Assembly: GCA_963969595.1 (NCBI GenBank)
Contig: OZ018409.1
Location: forward strand, 44,591,282-44,655,281
Origin: Neckera pumila
Lineage: Eukaryota; Streptophyta; Bryopsida; Hypnales; Neckeraceae
Direction of reading: 5' to 3'
Length of the DNA: 64,000 nucleotides
The position numbers were made by a program, and so were the translations under genes. Below, one piece after another: positions 47,952 through 59,274 of the stretch (positions are counted from its first letter, which is position 1; each line of letters opens with the position of its first letter). Under the pieces are notes generated by a model, which had not been told where the DNA came from, ran no database searches, and worked only from the letters and a program-made list of their open reading frames with translations.

Positions 47952-48858
47952 TTGAGCCTTCGAAGTTCCAAGGCCATTTTTCCATCAAAAATCACTCTAA
48001 ATTGCCATTTTCCATGCAAACAACAAAAAATTTAAACATTTATTTCTTTTGCATACCCAACCTTGGGATCTTGCATTAGACTAATATGAGAATGTCTGGA
48101 AGAAATTTAAGAATCTTTGACAATATTGTTCACAAAATATAAGTATTTAAAGTGAATAAATCAAATTATTTGGTTCTACCTTGATTAGATTATAAGGCTT
48201 TGAATCTTCAATTCTTAGAATTTTTGTACTACAAATAGTGAATTTAAATTCCTTTATATTGAGGAATTGAGTTGAGAGTTTGGGAAAAAAAATTTACCAT
48301 CTCCCCCTAGATTTTCATTCTTTAAAGTTTGTTAAGTTGAAGTAAGCACAAGATAGAAGGCAAAAATAAATTGTTGACAGCTCTAAGATGGAATTGAAAG
48401 ACACAAATAAATCCTCGTAGTGAGATTGTTCTAAAAGCAAACTAAATTGTGTACAACTTTAAAAAAAATTAATAGTTGGATTTGAGCTCATAAATGGATC
48501 CGATACATTATTTGCTAAGATAAATCAAGAAGTTGCTAAGATTCCAAAAAAAAGAAGCTTCACAACTTTCACACCCTTATCCAAATGCAATGAATAAAAT
48601 CTAAGAAATAAGTTTAAAAAAAATGATAATTTCAATTTTTTTTTGTTTCCTGCCTTCACTTGTTTTGGGCTTATTGTGACACAATTTTTGCTCCAAGTCA
48701 CCAATTGAAGTAAAAAAATTATATTCCCAACAAGCTAATCATTTTTCCTATCTTATAAAAAAATTCAAAAAATCTTGCCAAAAATTGAGATCATAGGTAC
48801 TACCTATCCAAAGTCCATATTTCCTCTTTGAAGGGACTCTTGGAACTTTAGGGGTTGA
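47952..48858 (-). mobile_element. Old TTAA-type element flanked by TTGA
   Basis: It begins TTGAGCCTTCGAAGTTCC and ends TTGGAACTTTAGGGGTTGA. Interior pieces match family B in reverse ('ttgggatcttgcattagactaatatg', 'tgctccaagtcaccaattgaag'). Both flanks read TTGA, not TTAA. Confidence 0.65.
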
Positions 48859-48935
48859 GGAGAGTATCCCCCAACTACCACCTTTTGCTCGGTTGTTGTA
48901 CCTATTTATTGTAGTCAAATTTCTTTATTTTTTTA

Positions 48936-49240
48936 TTGGCAAGTGAAAGGAGGTTCCAATGCACTTGTCCCAAAGACTTGATTTGGCCATTCCGTATGCC
49001 AAAGATACAAAGGGTCAAAGTTTTTTGGAGGGGTTGAGATTCTAAAACCGATTCTTCCACATAGGTACAAATTTTTACAATTTTTTAATTGGCAAGTGAA
49101 AGAAAGTTCCAATGTACTTATCCCCAAATAATATGACTGATTTGGCCATTCCGTCCATATGCCAAAGTTACAAATGGTCCTATTTTTTTGGTTTTGGGAT
49201 TGAGATTCTCAAAGCGACTTTTTCTTCCACAGAGGTACAC
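48936..49240. repeat. Two-copy tandem duplication, period about 153 bp
   Basis: 'ttggcaagtgaaag' at 48936 and 49089 starts two similar blocks that continue through 'gatttggccattccgt', 'atgccaaag', 'ttgagattct' and 'cttccaca-aggtac'. The copies differ by small indels, so the event is not recent. Confidence 0.85.
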
Positions 49241-49310
49241 ATTGCTTTTGGAGATGTACCCAGACTGATGATGGCAGTTTCATTGTGGGGGCCTGCCCAG
49301 TGCCCACCTT

Positions 49311-49382
49311 ATCTTTTTTTTTTTTTATGACTTTGTCCTTTTTTTTTTATGACTTTGTCCTTTTTTTTAATGACTTTGTCCA
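49311..49382. repeat. Poly-T / 'atgactttgtcc' tandem repeat
   Basis: Three units of a T run followed by 'atgactttgtcc' (the last with 'aatgactttgtcc'), period about 20-22 bp. Likely polymorphic. Confidence 0.9.
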
Positions 49383-49696
49383 TTCTTAGGCTTATGGCTG
49401 TCTGTGTGGGGCACTGGAGCACCGCTTTCAGTTTTGGCTTTGTGTTGCATGCGTTTCTGAGCGAGGATGCTAAAAGCTTATCAAGTATCCACAATTCCAC
49501 ACTATTTAATTTCAAAACCCAGTCTAGAGATGACATTTAAAATACACTGCAATAATTTAAAAAAAACATCGTGAAAAGGAGCCTCACTTTGTGAAAAATA
49601 TCAACTCCAGGACAGAAATACAAAGTAGATTCTTGCTTGGGTCACTCTGATTTCTGGATGTTGGGGCATTGAATAAGGTGGGAGTTCCAAGGTTTA

Positions 49697-51541
49697 GGGC
49701 CGGTTTATACTTGGCCTGGGGTCGGATGGAAGGCCGGCTGGATTTGCCTTCAATCCGGCCCTCAATCTGGCCCCAATTCTTCCATCCGGCCCCAATTAAT
49801 GTAAAGCCCTTGGGCTGGATTCCAGAGCCCAATTTTCAATTCATGTGCTCTTAATTTTTTTAATGCTCAATTAAAAAAATATAAAAAATATTAATGTTTT
49901 TCTTTTTCTTCCTTTCTTTCCTATTTAAAAAAGAAAAAGAAAAGTTTATTTATTTTTTTATTACTTTTTTTTTCTATTTATCCTATTTCAAAAATAGAAA
50001 AAGAAGTTTTTAATTTTATTTTAACTTTTCTTTTTTATTCCTATTTTTCCTATTCCAAAAATGAAAAATTGATTTTTGTTTATTTTTTTGAAACTTTTCA
50101 TTTTCTCCTTGCAACAAAATATTTTGGTCCTTTCACTATACGGGTTTGAAATATTCACACAACTAATTGACTAAACCATGTAAATATAGATTATGTATTA
50201 TTTTTATTATTTGGTGTGCACAAACATTTATGTATTATTTTTATTCCGTGCAAGCAAATGTAGATTATGTATATTTTTAATCAATATATGCGAACATAGA
50301 TATATGTTAATTTTAATCAGTGTGCTTGATTTCCTAGTTAGAAAGTGGCCTTATTGTTACATTAGTTAAAATAAAGTACTGAGTCAAAATCAAAATCAAC
50401 TCAGTTTACCAAACTCAATCAAATATTAAACAACATTGGTAAAAAATGTAAATTAGCTAACAAGCATTACAATTCAGTTAAGCCTCTAAACAAGTATTAT
50501 GATTCAGTTAAGCCTCTGAATAATAAGGGCCGCTTTTCACCAAGAAGCCGGGCCAATTCTCCTTCAAGCCAATTGCACAAAATTTCAGCCCCTTTTGGGC
50601 TAGAGGTTGGTTTCAACTTCCCATTAGAATAAGATTATAATGGGGGGCCAATTTTCCCATATGTAAAGGCCTTAAGGTCAAAAAGCCGGGCCGATTCAAT
50701 AAAACCTACAAAAGAAAGAGAGAGGGGCTGAAATTTTTAGGACCACTTTACACCTAGAGGCCGGTCCTAATCCCCATGAGGCCAATTGCATAAAATCCAA
50801 CAGTAATGATTAGTTGAAAAAAATAGTTTTTTATTAAAACAATTTTTTTAATTGAAATCTGACATTGGCCCCAAGGCCAAGAATTGGCCTCCCATTTTTG
50901 GTGCACCCAATTCAGCGAGCTCGAGCCATGTCAGATCATGTCTTTTTTGAATAAAAAATTCAATTCACCAAATTGGCCCAACCTCTTGGTGTAAAGGGGT
51001 TGGGGCTCATTTGAGCCTTTTGTATAATCAGAAGTTAGGATTCTTGGCCTCTGACACAAGAAATTGGCCCGGCCTCTTGGTGTAAAGCAGCCCTAAGGTT
51101 GTGTTTATCCTTCACATATCACTGTGTTGCATCTTGCTAACTTGAGCAAGCATGGGATTGACAATAAAGCCCCAAAATTTCAGCAATGCAAATGGAAGGA
51201 AGTTTCTTGAGAATACAATTACCAAGCATGTAATAAAAAAGGATAGAAAAGACCTTGCATTAATAGACGGTGGAGGTTTGTACAATCCAACGGAGGGGCT
51301 CCATCCGGCCTAAGATGGGAGTTCGAGCCACCCAAAACCTCGTCCCGATTGCTCCCTTTGGGCCGGATGGTTTGGCACCAAAACCATGCCACCTAAGGTG
51401 ACACGTAGGATGAGTTGTAGTTCCTGCCGGCCCCAAGTATAAAGCCCTTGGGCCAGATTTGGAGAAATTGAGTGATTCTATTGGTTCAAACTTGGAGAGT
51501 TCCGGCCAGCCTTCAATCCGGCCCCAAGTATAAACCAGCCC
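49697..51541. mobile_element. PIF/Harbinger-like TIR element with nested MITE
   Basis: GGGCCGGTTTATACTTGG at the left pairs with CCAAGTATAAACCAGCCC at the right, with TTA on both sides. Sub-terminal blocks 'ttcaatccggccc' and 'aaagcccttggg' recur near both ends. The middle carries the 567-bp MITE 50527-51093. No transposase motif. Confidence 0.82.
50527..51093. mobile_element. PIF/Harbinger-like MITE with nested inner TIRs, copy 2
   Basis: GGGCCGCTTTTCACC at the left pairs with GGTGTAAAGCAGCCC at the right, with TAA on both sides. It is the inverted counterpart of 21777-22342, including the inner TIR pair. It lies inside 49697-51541. Confidence 0.88.
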
Positions 51542-51594
51542 TTAGTGTACAGTATCCTAAAGAAAGAGTATTGTACATAACTTCTGTCTCTTAA

Positions 51595-53084
51595 GGGCAA
51601 CCCCATGGCTAGTGAGCAGTGTTTTTTTTTTTCTTAATTTAAGGAAATCTGAAATTGGGCTCCAGATGAGAATTCAGTAGCTGAGGTTAGGCGCCCTAGA
51701 AAAAAAATTTGGTGCAAAATTTGGCTCCAAGTTAAGAATTGGTGTGAGTAATATGGCACCAAAAAAAACCCTGAGAAAACATCTCTAATAATTTCAGCTC
51801 TTGGACTAGTGCCTCCCCGGCCTTCCTCTCTCCTTAGCACTTTCAAGTTTTCATTTCGTCTCGCTTGAAAAACAGGCCCAAAATTCTCTCTTTCCACAAG
51901 TGCAGTTGCAATAACCGAATCGCAAAGTAGCAAACTAGACCAGATTCACCAGTGGCCGCAAGCCCCAAAATTAGCAATAAACCTTTTAAGAAGGTCCACC
52001 TAAATTTCTCCAAAGTGAATGGGCCTTGTTCCTTTGGCGACCATTTCTAATTTCTTATTAACAGACAAGAAAACCTGGTGATATGACACAGGCACCGACA
52101 TGCATGCGGCTACAATTTCTATTAATCTTACCAACTTTGGTGTAATTTAGGCGACACCAAATGAAAAGTTGTTGAATCAACCATTCCACAGGTGGCGACA
52201 AGGTTGCATACTTCAAGAGTCATTGTGGAGGCAGTGGCCGCAAGGGTGTCATCAAAGATTTGGATCTGGCTTCTTAAACTTTTTTATCTCCACATTTTTT
52301 TGAAGGCTTGGTGCAGGAGATAAATTTTTGGTGCTTTTAGTCTTTTTATTGCCATAAAAAACAACACTAGTAGTGAGTCGGAGAGGCGTGCCAAGAGCGA
52401 TCTTCTGTGGCCTTCAGCGCGTGTGGTGGTGGCGCTTTGCCCCACTAGGCACTCCAAACAATGTACGCGGAAATCGGGAAGTTCGGAACCTCCAAAAAAT
52501 AATCCACTACATTATGGGTGGGCAATCTTTGGGTGACGTTTGATGATGATGGAATTTTTCTTTCGAGCTATTTCATTGGACCTTGTGGCATTACCTCGGA
52601 AATGATGTCGGATCTTGTCTCAAATTGCAAGTTTGAACTGCGAGTCTCTATTTGCCTGTGGCTTCTTCATTTTTGGCTATGGCCGGGCATGTTTTTTCAC
52701 TTGGCGTGCATGCCATGGGGCAATTTCCAAGCCACGGCCCGCTCATTGCCTGTGTTGACAGCCTTTGGCACGTTGCTATGGGGTTGCTCTAAAAAACATG
52801 CCCGGCCACGGCCAAAAATGAAGAGGTTACGGGCAAATGAAGTGTTTTGAATGCGGCTCGCCAAGCTATTAAATAATCTTTTGAGTCTCACCTTTTGAAA
52901 GCTTCTCTTCAAAAGTTGAAGAGATTCCTTTTAAAATAATAGTAATAGGAAATTTGGAGCACCTTTTGACCACTTGGCAAGTCTCCTCGTGGAGCCATGA
53001 TTCTTCAATTGAAATGGCGGCACGCTAAACCACAAGATTTCTTCCTTTGGCGCCTTTGTTGCGCATGTTAGCTGTGGGTTGCTC
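51595..53084. mobile_element. PIF/Harbinger-like TIR element, about 1.5 kb
   Basis: GGGCAACCCCATGGCTA at the left pairs imperfectly with TAGCTGTGGGTTGCTC at the right, with TAA on both sides. A further 'gggttgctctaaaa' copy at 52781-52795 and an internal inverted repeat ('gccgggcatgttttt' at 52682 with 'aaaaaacatgcccggc' at 52791) suggest a smaller element nested in it. The 110-codon plus-strand frame at 52518-52850 crosses these repeats and has no known domain. Confidence 0.62.
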
Positions 53085-54225
53085 TAAAGGCTTAATTTTG
53101 AAATCATATTTAGTGTATGATCCATCAAGATTTTGAAAAAACTTTTTGAACAAAAATAGCTTAGAATTTATAGGAGAACAACTTTTGTCTTTAGCCAAAT
53201 AGCGTATTGTGCATTTGTAGTGAGTGACTAATTGACAAAGTAGAAAGGTGTTTTTTTCAAATCACATTTACTACATCACTTACTAAGATTTTGAAATTAC
53301 TTCTTAAAAAGAAACAACTTAGAACTTTCAAGAGAATAACTTCCATTTTAAGCTCAAAAGCTTATCATGCCTCAATGGTTCACAATTTAAGCCCAAACAA
53401 GTGGACCAATCTCAAAAGACAACTCATCTGACCAAATAATTTGTTTCTAGTCTTCTATCGTCCAATGCTAGTTATGTATTGCAAAGATTAGCCTTGCAAG
53501 CTTGTGCTTGTTGTTTATAAACGACTTTCTTTTTGGCTTTTTGGTGCCAGATTGCACCAGAAAAAATTGATTTGGCTAAAAAATGCCTTATGAAATGTCA
53601 AAAAAATTGGATGAAATTGCCAAAAAAATTCAAAGAGGAAATTTTTTTTGGATGAAATTGCCAGATGTGTATGAAAACCAAATTATAGACATGTGATATG
53701 TACTAATGTGATCTTTTCTATCCAGTATGTTGATGAATGTTGAAATTTGGAGCACCACTAGAATATTTTATATCGACACTTTGGCACTTCTTAAAAAATG
53801 AAAAAAAAAGCTCTGCTTTATTGCAATGCAAGATTGATAGTCCAAACTATGGATTACCTTTTGGACTATGACAATGGTGAGATTGGTCCACTTGTTTGGG
53901 CTTCATTTGTGAACCATTGAGGCATGATAAGCTTTTGAGCTTAAAATGGAAGTTATTCTCTTGTAAGTTCTAAGTTGTTTCCTTTCAAGAAGTAATTTCA
54001 AAATCTTAGCAACTAGTGTAGTAAACATGATTTGAAAAAAATACCTTTGAACGTATAATATTTCACTTTGTCAATCAATCACTCACTACAAATGCACAAT
54101 ATGCTATTTTGTCAAGAACAAAAGTTGTTCTCCTATAAATTCTAAATTGTTTTTGTTCAAGAAGTTTTTAAAAAATCTCAATGAATCATCCTCTAAATCT
54201 GATTTCGACATTTAGCCTTTAGGCA
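53082..54225. mobile_element. Foldback element with arms of about 340 bp
   Basis: The left arm at about 53085-53430 and the right arm at about 53877-54221 are reverse complements at high identity. An example is 'aagcttatcatgcctcaatg' paired with 'cattgaggcatgataagctt'. The ends are TAAAGGCTTAATTTTG and its diverged complement ending GCCTTTA. The central 0.45 kb contains a relative of the A-tailed retroposon at 5410-5703. No coding frame. Confidence 0.85.
53530..53811 (+). mobile_element. Second copy of the A-tailed retroposon, diverged
   Basis: It shares with 5410-5703 the blocks 'gacatgtgatrtgtrctaatgtg', 'gatgaatgttga' and 'ggagcac-act' and the final 'cactttggcacttc' before an A-rich tail. 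It sits in the loop of the foldback element. Target duplication not found. Confidence 0.55.
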
Positions 54226-54389
54226 GTAAACTGGAAGTTATGTACTCTTTCTATGGGGTATTGTACAGTAATGACATAAGTTATAACCCAATACTTCCAA
54301 AGGCTGCTCTAATAAGCTACAGTATAGTATAATAACTTAGTGTACAATATAGTACTGTATTGTAGTACCAAAATGCTCACCAACGCTAC

Positions 54390-55320
54390 TTTTCCAATTG
54401 CTACGGCACCCCAAGTTCAGTGGTTGCTAATTGTTTGAATTGGGAGCTACATTGGCTGATCTACAGGGCTTTTAGTGATCAATTCTCACTTTTGAGTGTA
54501 ATGAAAACTCGTCCACTACCAGTTTGCAGTTCTGTCAGTTAAAAATTAGAAATAACCTACTTCAGTAACCCTGAAAGGACGGATCCTATGACTATGTGGC
54601 ACCCCCCAAAGGACGGATCTTATGACTATGTAATAATCCAAAAAGGATGGAACCTATGACTGTGTGGTAACCTTGAAAGGATGGATCCTATGATTGTGAT
54701 ATATTCGTGAAAGGACGGACCCTATAATCCATGTGATAACTTTGAAAGGATGGATCCTATGACCATGTAGTAACTTTGAAAGAATGGGTCCTATGACAGT
54801 GTAGTAACTTTGAAAGGATGGATCTTATGACCTTGTGGTAGTCCCCCAAAGGACAGATCCTATGACCATGTAATAAATTTGAAAGGATGGATCCTATAAC
54901 CGTGTAGTAGCCCTCAAAGGATGGACCATGTGATTGTGTGGTCAAACTTCAAAATCTTTGAATGTGTATATTTGACTAAAATTAAATGATTTAAAAAAAA
55001 ATTCAGCGCTACTCTTCCAATTGCTACGACACCCCAAGTTATTGGTTGCTTGAATTGGGAACTACAGTGGCCAGTCTACAAGGCTTTTAGTGATCAGTTC
55101 TCACTTCTCAGTGCAATGAAAAGTCGTCCACTACCCGTTTGTAGTTCTGTCGCTAAAAAACAAGAAAAAACCTACTTTGGTAACCCTGAAAGGACAGACC
55201 CTATGACCATGTGGTACTCCCCCCAAAGGACTGATCTTATGATTGAGTAGTAGCTTTGAAAGAAAGGACCCTATGACCATGTGGTATCCCCAAAGGACAG
55301 ACCTTATGATTGAGTAATAA
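54390..55320. repeat. Minisatellite array with duplicated leader
   Basis: About eleven degenerate units of 33-35 bp ('gaaaggatggatcctatgaccatgtggtaac' type) fill 54567-54945. A second, shorter array of about four units fills 55182-55320. Each array is preceded by a similar leader of about 170 bp (54390-54560 and 55005-55180), so leader plus array was duplicated as one block. Confidence 0.85.
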
Positions 55321-55629
55321 CACTACAACACAAGTGATGTTGTATGATTGCAAAATATAACTAAAATAAGTCATAAAATCTCAAAATATGACTCATGCAA
55401 AATTCACTGTAGATGATTTGCGCTATGACTAGGTCTAGTCATTACCGACGAGTTGCTTCAAACATGAGTCATATTTGTAGTCATATGGGTTGGGAGATAT
55501 AATTAGCCAAAATTTGCCATATTTTGCCAACGTGGCGTATATGTTGACCATCCTTGATACACTTGACTTTTTTTTGAGGTGCCCGAGCAAATGGACAAAA
55601 ACCCTACATGGCATATGACTGCGTGCAAT

Positions 55630-56060
55630 TATATTTTTGGCTGACATGGAATATGACTATGGTGAGTCATATTTTGGCTAACATGGTATATAACTCTAGT
55701 GAGTCATATTTTCTGCTGTTCTGAAAGCTGACTCTTATGAGTCATATTTTTTGCTATTGTGAAAGATGATTCTTGTAAGTCATATTTTCTGCTAAAAAAT
55801 GACTCTTGTGAGACATATTGTTGGATGATGTAGAGTTTGACCCTTGTCAGTTATATTTTTGTTGATTTGAAATATGACTCCTATGAGTCATATTTTTGAA
55901 TGATGTGGCAATCCATATGGAATGTTATTAATAATTTTATGATTGAATGTAGTCATATTTTTAAAGTATTGAGTCACATTTTTGGCATGATTGTGAGCAT
56001 CGTGTGACTATCACCAATCATATTTTCACCAAGATATTTTGTGAAATATAATTGAAGCAA
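55630..56060. repeat. AGTCATATTT repeat field
   Basis: About ten copies of 'gagtcatatttt' or close variants are spaced 40-60 bp apart. Several are paired with an inverted 'atgactc' just upstream, so each unit can form a small hairpin. Confidence 0.8.
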
Positions 56061-56619
56061 ATAATATTCTGGATAAGTGGAGTCACATTTCTTAGATTTT
56101 TATTCGTGGTTTGTAATTGAGGTAACTAAGGCCTATGATAGTTTAATTCTATCATAAACTACACTCACATTTTCTATACATTTTAAATGGACCTGACGCA
56201 TTGCATTCATACATGAATATGATTTAGCAGCTAAATAAAAGATTCCATCCAATTAAAAATGAATACATATAATTTTTGAGATGCATAGACAGTCATACTA
56301 GAAAAGGAAAATGCAAGAAAGAGTGTGACTCTTCTCAATCACATTTATTAGTCACTAATACAAAATACATCACAATGACACTCTATAAATGCATATTCCC
56401 ACACATTTATAAGATCTATCCTCCTTACAAAAATGTGAAGATGTTGCCTCTTTGGTGTTGCAAGTAGTCTCTAATAACTTCATTCCAATTTGGTACCTAC
56501 ATAAACAATCAAAGAGGTTAACTTTCAATGAAATGAACAATATAGCTCAACCTTTAAAGATTTAAGGCAATACAAATATGTTGTACAAGTATAAGATAAG
56601 AAAAAGTCATAACCACTAT

Positions 56620-57250
56620 ATCTTTAGAAAATCACAGATAAAGAAGAAGAAAGAATAAAAATGGTAATAGAGGGAACAAGAAGCAAAAGGTGGCCAGTAT
56701 TTAAAGGTAACAACAAGCAAGAATTTAATGCAACAAGATACAACAAAAAACAAAAAGAAGAAAGAAATAAGATGCAACATGAAGCAACAAGAAACACAAG
56801 TTAAGATGCAAAAAACACAACAAATTAGAAGAAAAAGCAAGAATTGAGATGCAACTAGAGCTCTAGAAGTAACTAGAAGCATGAATTAAGATGCAACAAC
56901 AAGAAATTAGAAGCAAGAACTAAAAAAGCAACAAGAGGAAACAAGAAGCAAAAAGTAAGCACTAAGAGATAACAAGAGGAAATTAAAAGCAAAGAGCAAG
57001 AACTAAGAGGCAATAAGAGAAAATTCAAAGCAAGAACTAAGAACTAAGAACTAAGAAGCAACAAAAGCCAAGAACTAAAAAGCAACAAGAAACAAGAATT
57101 TAGAAGCAAAAGAAACAAGATCTAAAAGGTATTAATAAGAAACAAGAACTAAGAGGCAACAAGAAATAAGAGCTAAAAGGCAACAAGAGGCAAACCTAAG
57201 AGGCAATAACAAGCAAAACCTAAGAGGCAATAAGAAATAAAGAAGAAGAA
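56620..57250. repeat. Purine-rich degenerate repeat
   Basis: The plus strand is nearly all A and G with regular C, built from variations of 'aacaagaagcaa' and 'gaactaagaggcaacaag' over about 0.6 kb. The absence of stops in some frames is a by-product of composition. Confidence 0.8.
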
Positions 57251-57520
57251 ACACAAATAGCCAAATGTTGCACTTTGAGGGGGTGGCTCAAAAAAATGGA
57301 GGCTAGGGGTTTTAAAATCCTAAATCAATGGTGGCTACGTGAAAGTGGTGGCTAGGATTTTAAAGCCCTAGTTATATGACTTGCCCTAGTCATACATATG
57401 ACTTGCTCTAGTCATGTAACTTGTCCTACTCATGTAAATGACTTGCTCTAGTTATGTGACTTGTCCTAGTCATGTACATGGTTTGCTTTAGTCATAAGAC
57501 TGACCAAATATGACTATACT

Positions 57521-58340
57521 AAGCAACTAAGTTTTTCTAACAACCAAATTTGATCTAAAGAGAATACATATATTGACACTAAAATCTTAGGTATGCAACT
57601 CATGTATTATATACATGGGTCATCGGCATTAAAACGGCTTAGTAGACAACTTTTGTAAAAATTGTATCAGATTAAAAAGACCAAAAAATTAGGTGAAAAC
57701 CAAATTAAAAAAATAAATAAACATAGGAAATGTTGGGTTGCATACATATTAGAAAAAACTCACAATATTTTTGAAGAATTAGAACACCTATACATAGTTT
57801 TTAAGATTCTGTATAATAAATCCTTCCAATTAAGATTATTTTTTTATTAAAAAGCATAAAAAGTTGGATATCTTATCCCATGATACAAGTATTGAAATAA
57901 CTCATATAATTTGGTTTATAATGCTATTATTGTCCTCAAAAAACAGTCATTTCATATTTATAATTATATTATTGGACTTCTCTTTGAAAAGACTACAAGA
58001 ATTTTCTACAATAAAACAAATTATATTCCATGAAACTAGACTAAAATGCATTATAACTGATTATAATCAAGGCCATATAATATGGGACTATGGAAATTGC
58101 GTACCCAGGACTAAAACTCCATAAAATGCATAAAGGAAATTTGCAAGGCCTTAAGCACCTATAGTTATGGCAAAAAATCTAAATAGATGTCATGCATTTG
58201 TCAAAATATCTACGCTCGTGCACAAAATGTGCAGGAGCAAAAATATTTGATAGAGGCACTATTTAAAAGCATCTTTTATGCAAAAAAGGGATTATGCTTT
58301 TATAATTTATATCCTTGTAAAAACATCCAAGCAACCATCT
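57521..58340. other. Gene-free AT-rich DNA
   Basis: Two short frames (57662-57850 and 57864-58124) have no motif. Nothing else is seen. Confidence 0.45.
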
Positions 58341-59274
58341 TTAACCCCTAAAGGACCGAGGTCCTTTTTCTACCAAAAAACACTCAAAACTGCCATTTCT
58401 ATAGCAAAAAGTAAATAAAATTGAAAAATGTTTTTTTTTCCACATCTAACCGTAGGATCTTACACCTAACTAGTATGAGAGTGTGTGGAAAAAATTTCAG
58501 AATTTTTGACCGCACAGATTGCAAGATATCTGCATTTAAAGTGAAAAAAACAAGTTTTTCAGCACATTGCGGGACTAGATTTTTTGACTTTGAACATTTT
58601 AAACGTAAAATTTCTGCACTACAGAGTTTTGACCTTTAAATCTTTATAGTGGAGAATTGAGTTAAGAGTCTAGGAAAAAAAATTAAATCCAAATAAAACT
58701 TAATTTTCATTCTTTTAAAAATTGTTAAATAGAAGTAGGTACAAGATAGAAGAAAAGTCTTAAATATTAATATCTTTTATATGGAATTAAAAAACACTAA
58801 TCCCAATGGTGAGATTGTTCTAGCAAGTAATATAAACCATGAAAAAAAATTAAAATTAAAAAACTTGAAAAAATGCATTCAGAAATGCATCCTAGAAGTT
58901 ATTTTTTTCAAGAAGATTCTCTAACTACCCGAAAAACAAGAATGTCCATAACTTTCTCAGAACAAATCCAAATGAAATGAATCAAAGCTTTTCAAATAGA
59001 CAAAAATATAATCTATGAGAAAAAAAATATCAATTTTTTTTTTTTTAATTTTTGTCCATTTTTTTTGCTACCCGTTGTCCCCTATTTTGAGCTTATTTGG
59101 TCATAACTTTTTTTCCCAGGCACTGATTGTGAAAAAAATTATATTCCCACAAAGCTTATCAGTTTTTCTATCTTCAAAAAAAGTTTCAAAAAATCATAAC
59201 AAAATTTCAGCCCGTAGGTACCTGCCCAAAAACGCATTTGTCCCCCGAATGGACAACGGTCCTTTAGGGGTTAA
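58341..59274 (-). mobile_element. TTAA-flanked element, family B
   Basis: It begins TTAACCCCTAAAGGACC and ends GGTCCTTTAGGGGTTAA, 934 bp. It carries all family B blocks in reverse, including 'taaccgtaggatcttacacc', 'cagattgcaagatatctgc' and 'tcagcccgtaggtacctgcc'. It is a well-preserved copy. Confidence 0.93.

Larger units (their letters stand above)
55321..57520. mobile_element. CACTA-like (En/Spm) remnant
   Basis: CACTACAACACAAGTGATG at 55321 is a typical CACTA start. Many copies of TATGACT / AGTCATATTT follow in both orientations (55340-56060) and again at 57375-57510, like the sub-terminal repeats of CACTA elements. No matching TTGTAGTG end was found, so the right limit is a guess based on the last repeats. 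No transposase motif. Confidence 0.5.

Noticed and set aside
52518..52850. 110-codon plus-strand frame
   Set aside because: It crosses internal inverted repeats of a TIR element and has no transposase or other motif.
54560..54945. Minisatellite as a CRISPR-like array
   Set aside because: Units are degenerate and contiguous without unique spacers, and the DNA is from a eukaryote.
56616..56882. 88-codon minus-strand frame rich in Phe, Leu and Cys resembling a membrane protein
   Set aside because: It is the reverse reading of a purine-rich repeat tract; hydrophobicity is a by-product of poly-pyrimidine codons.
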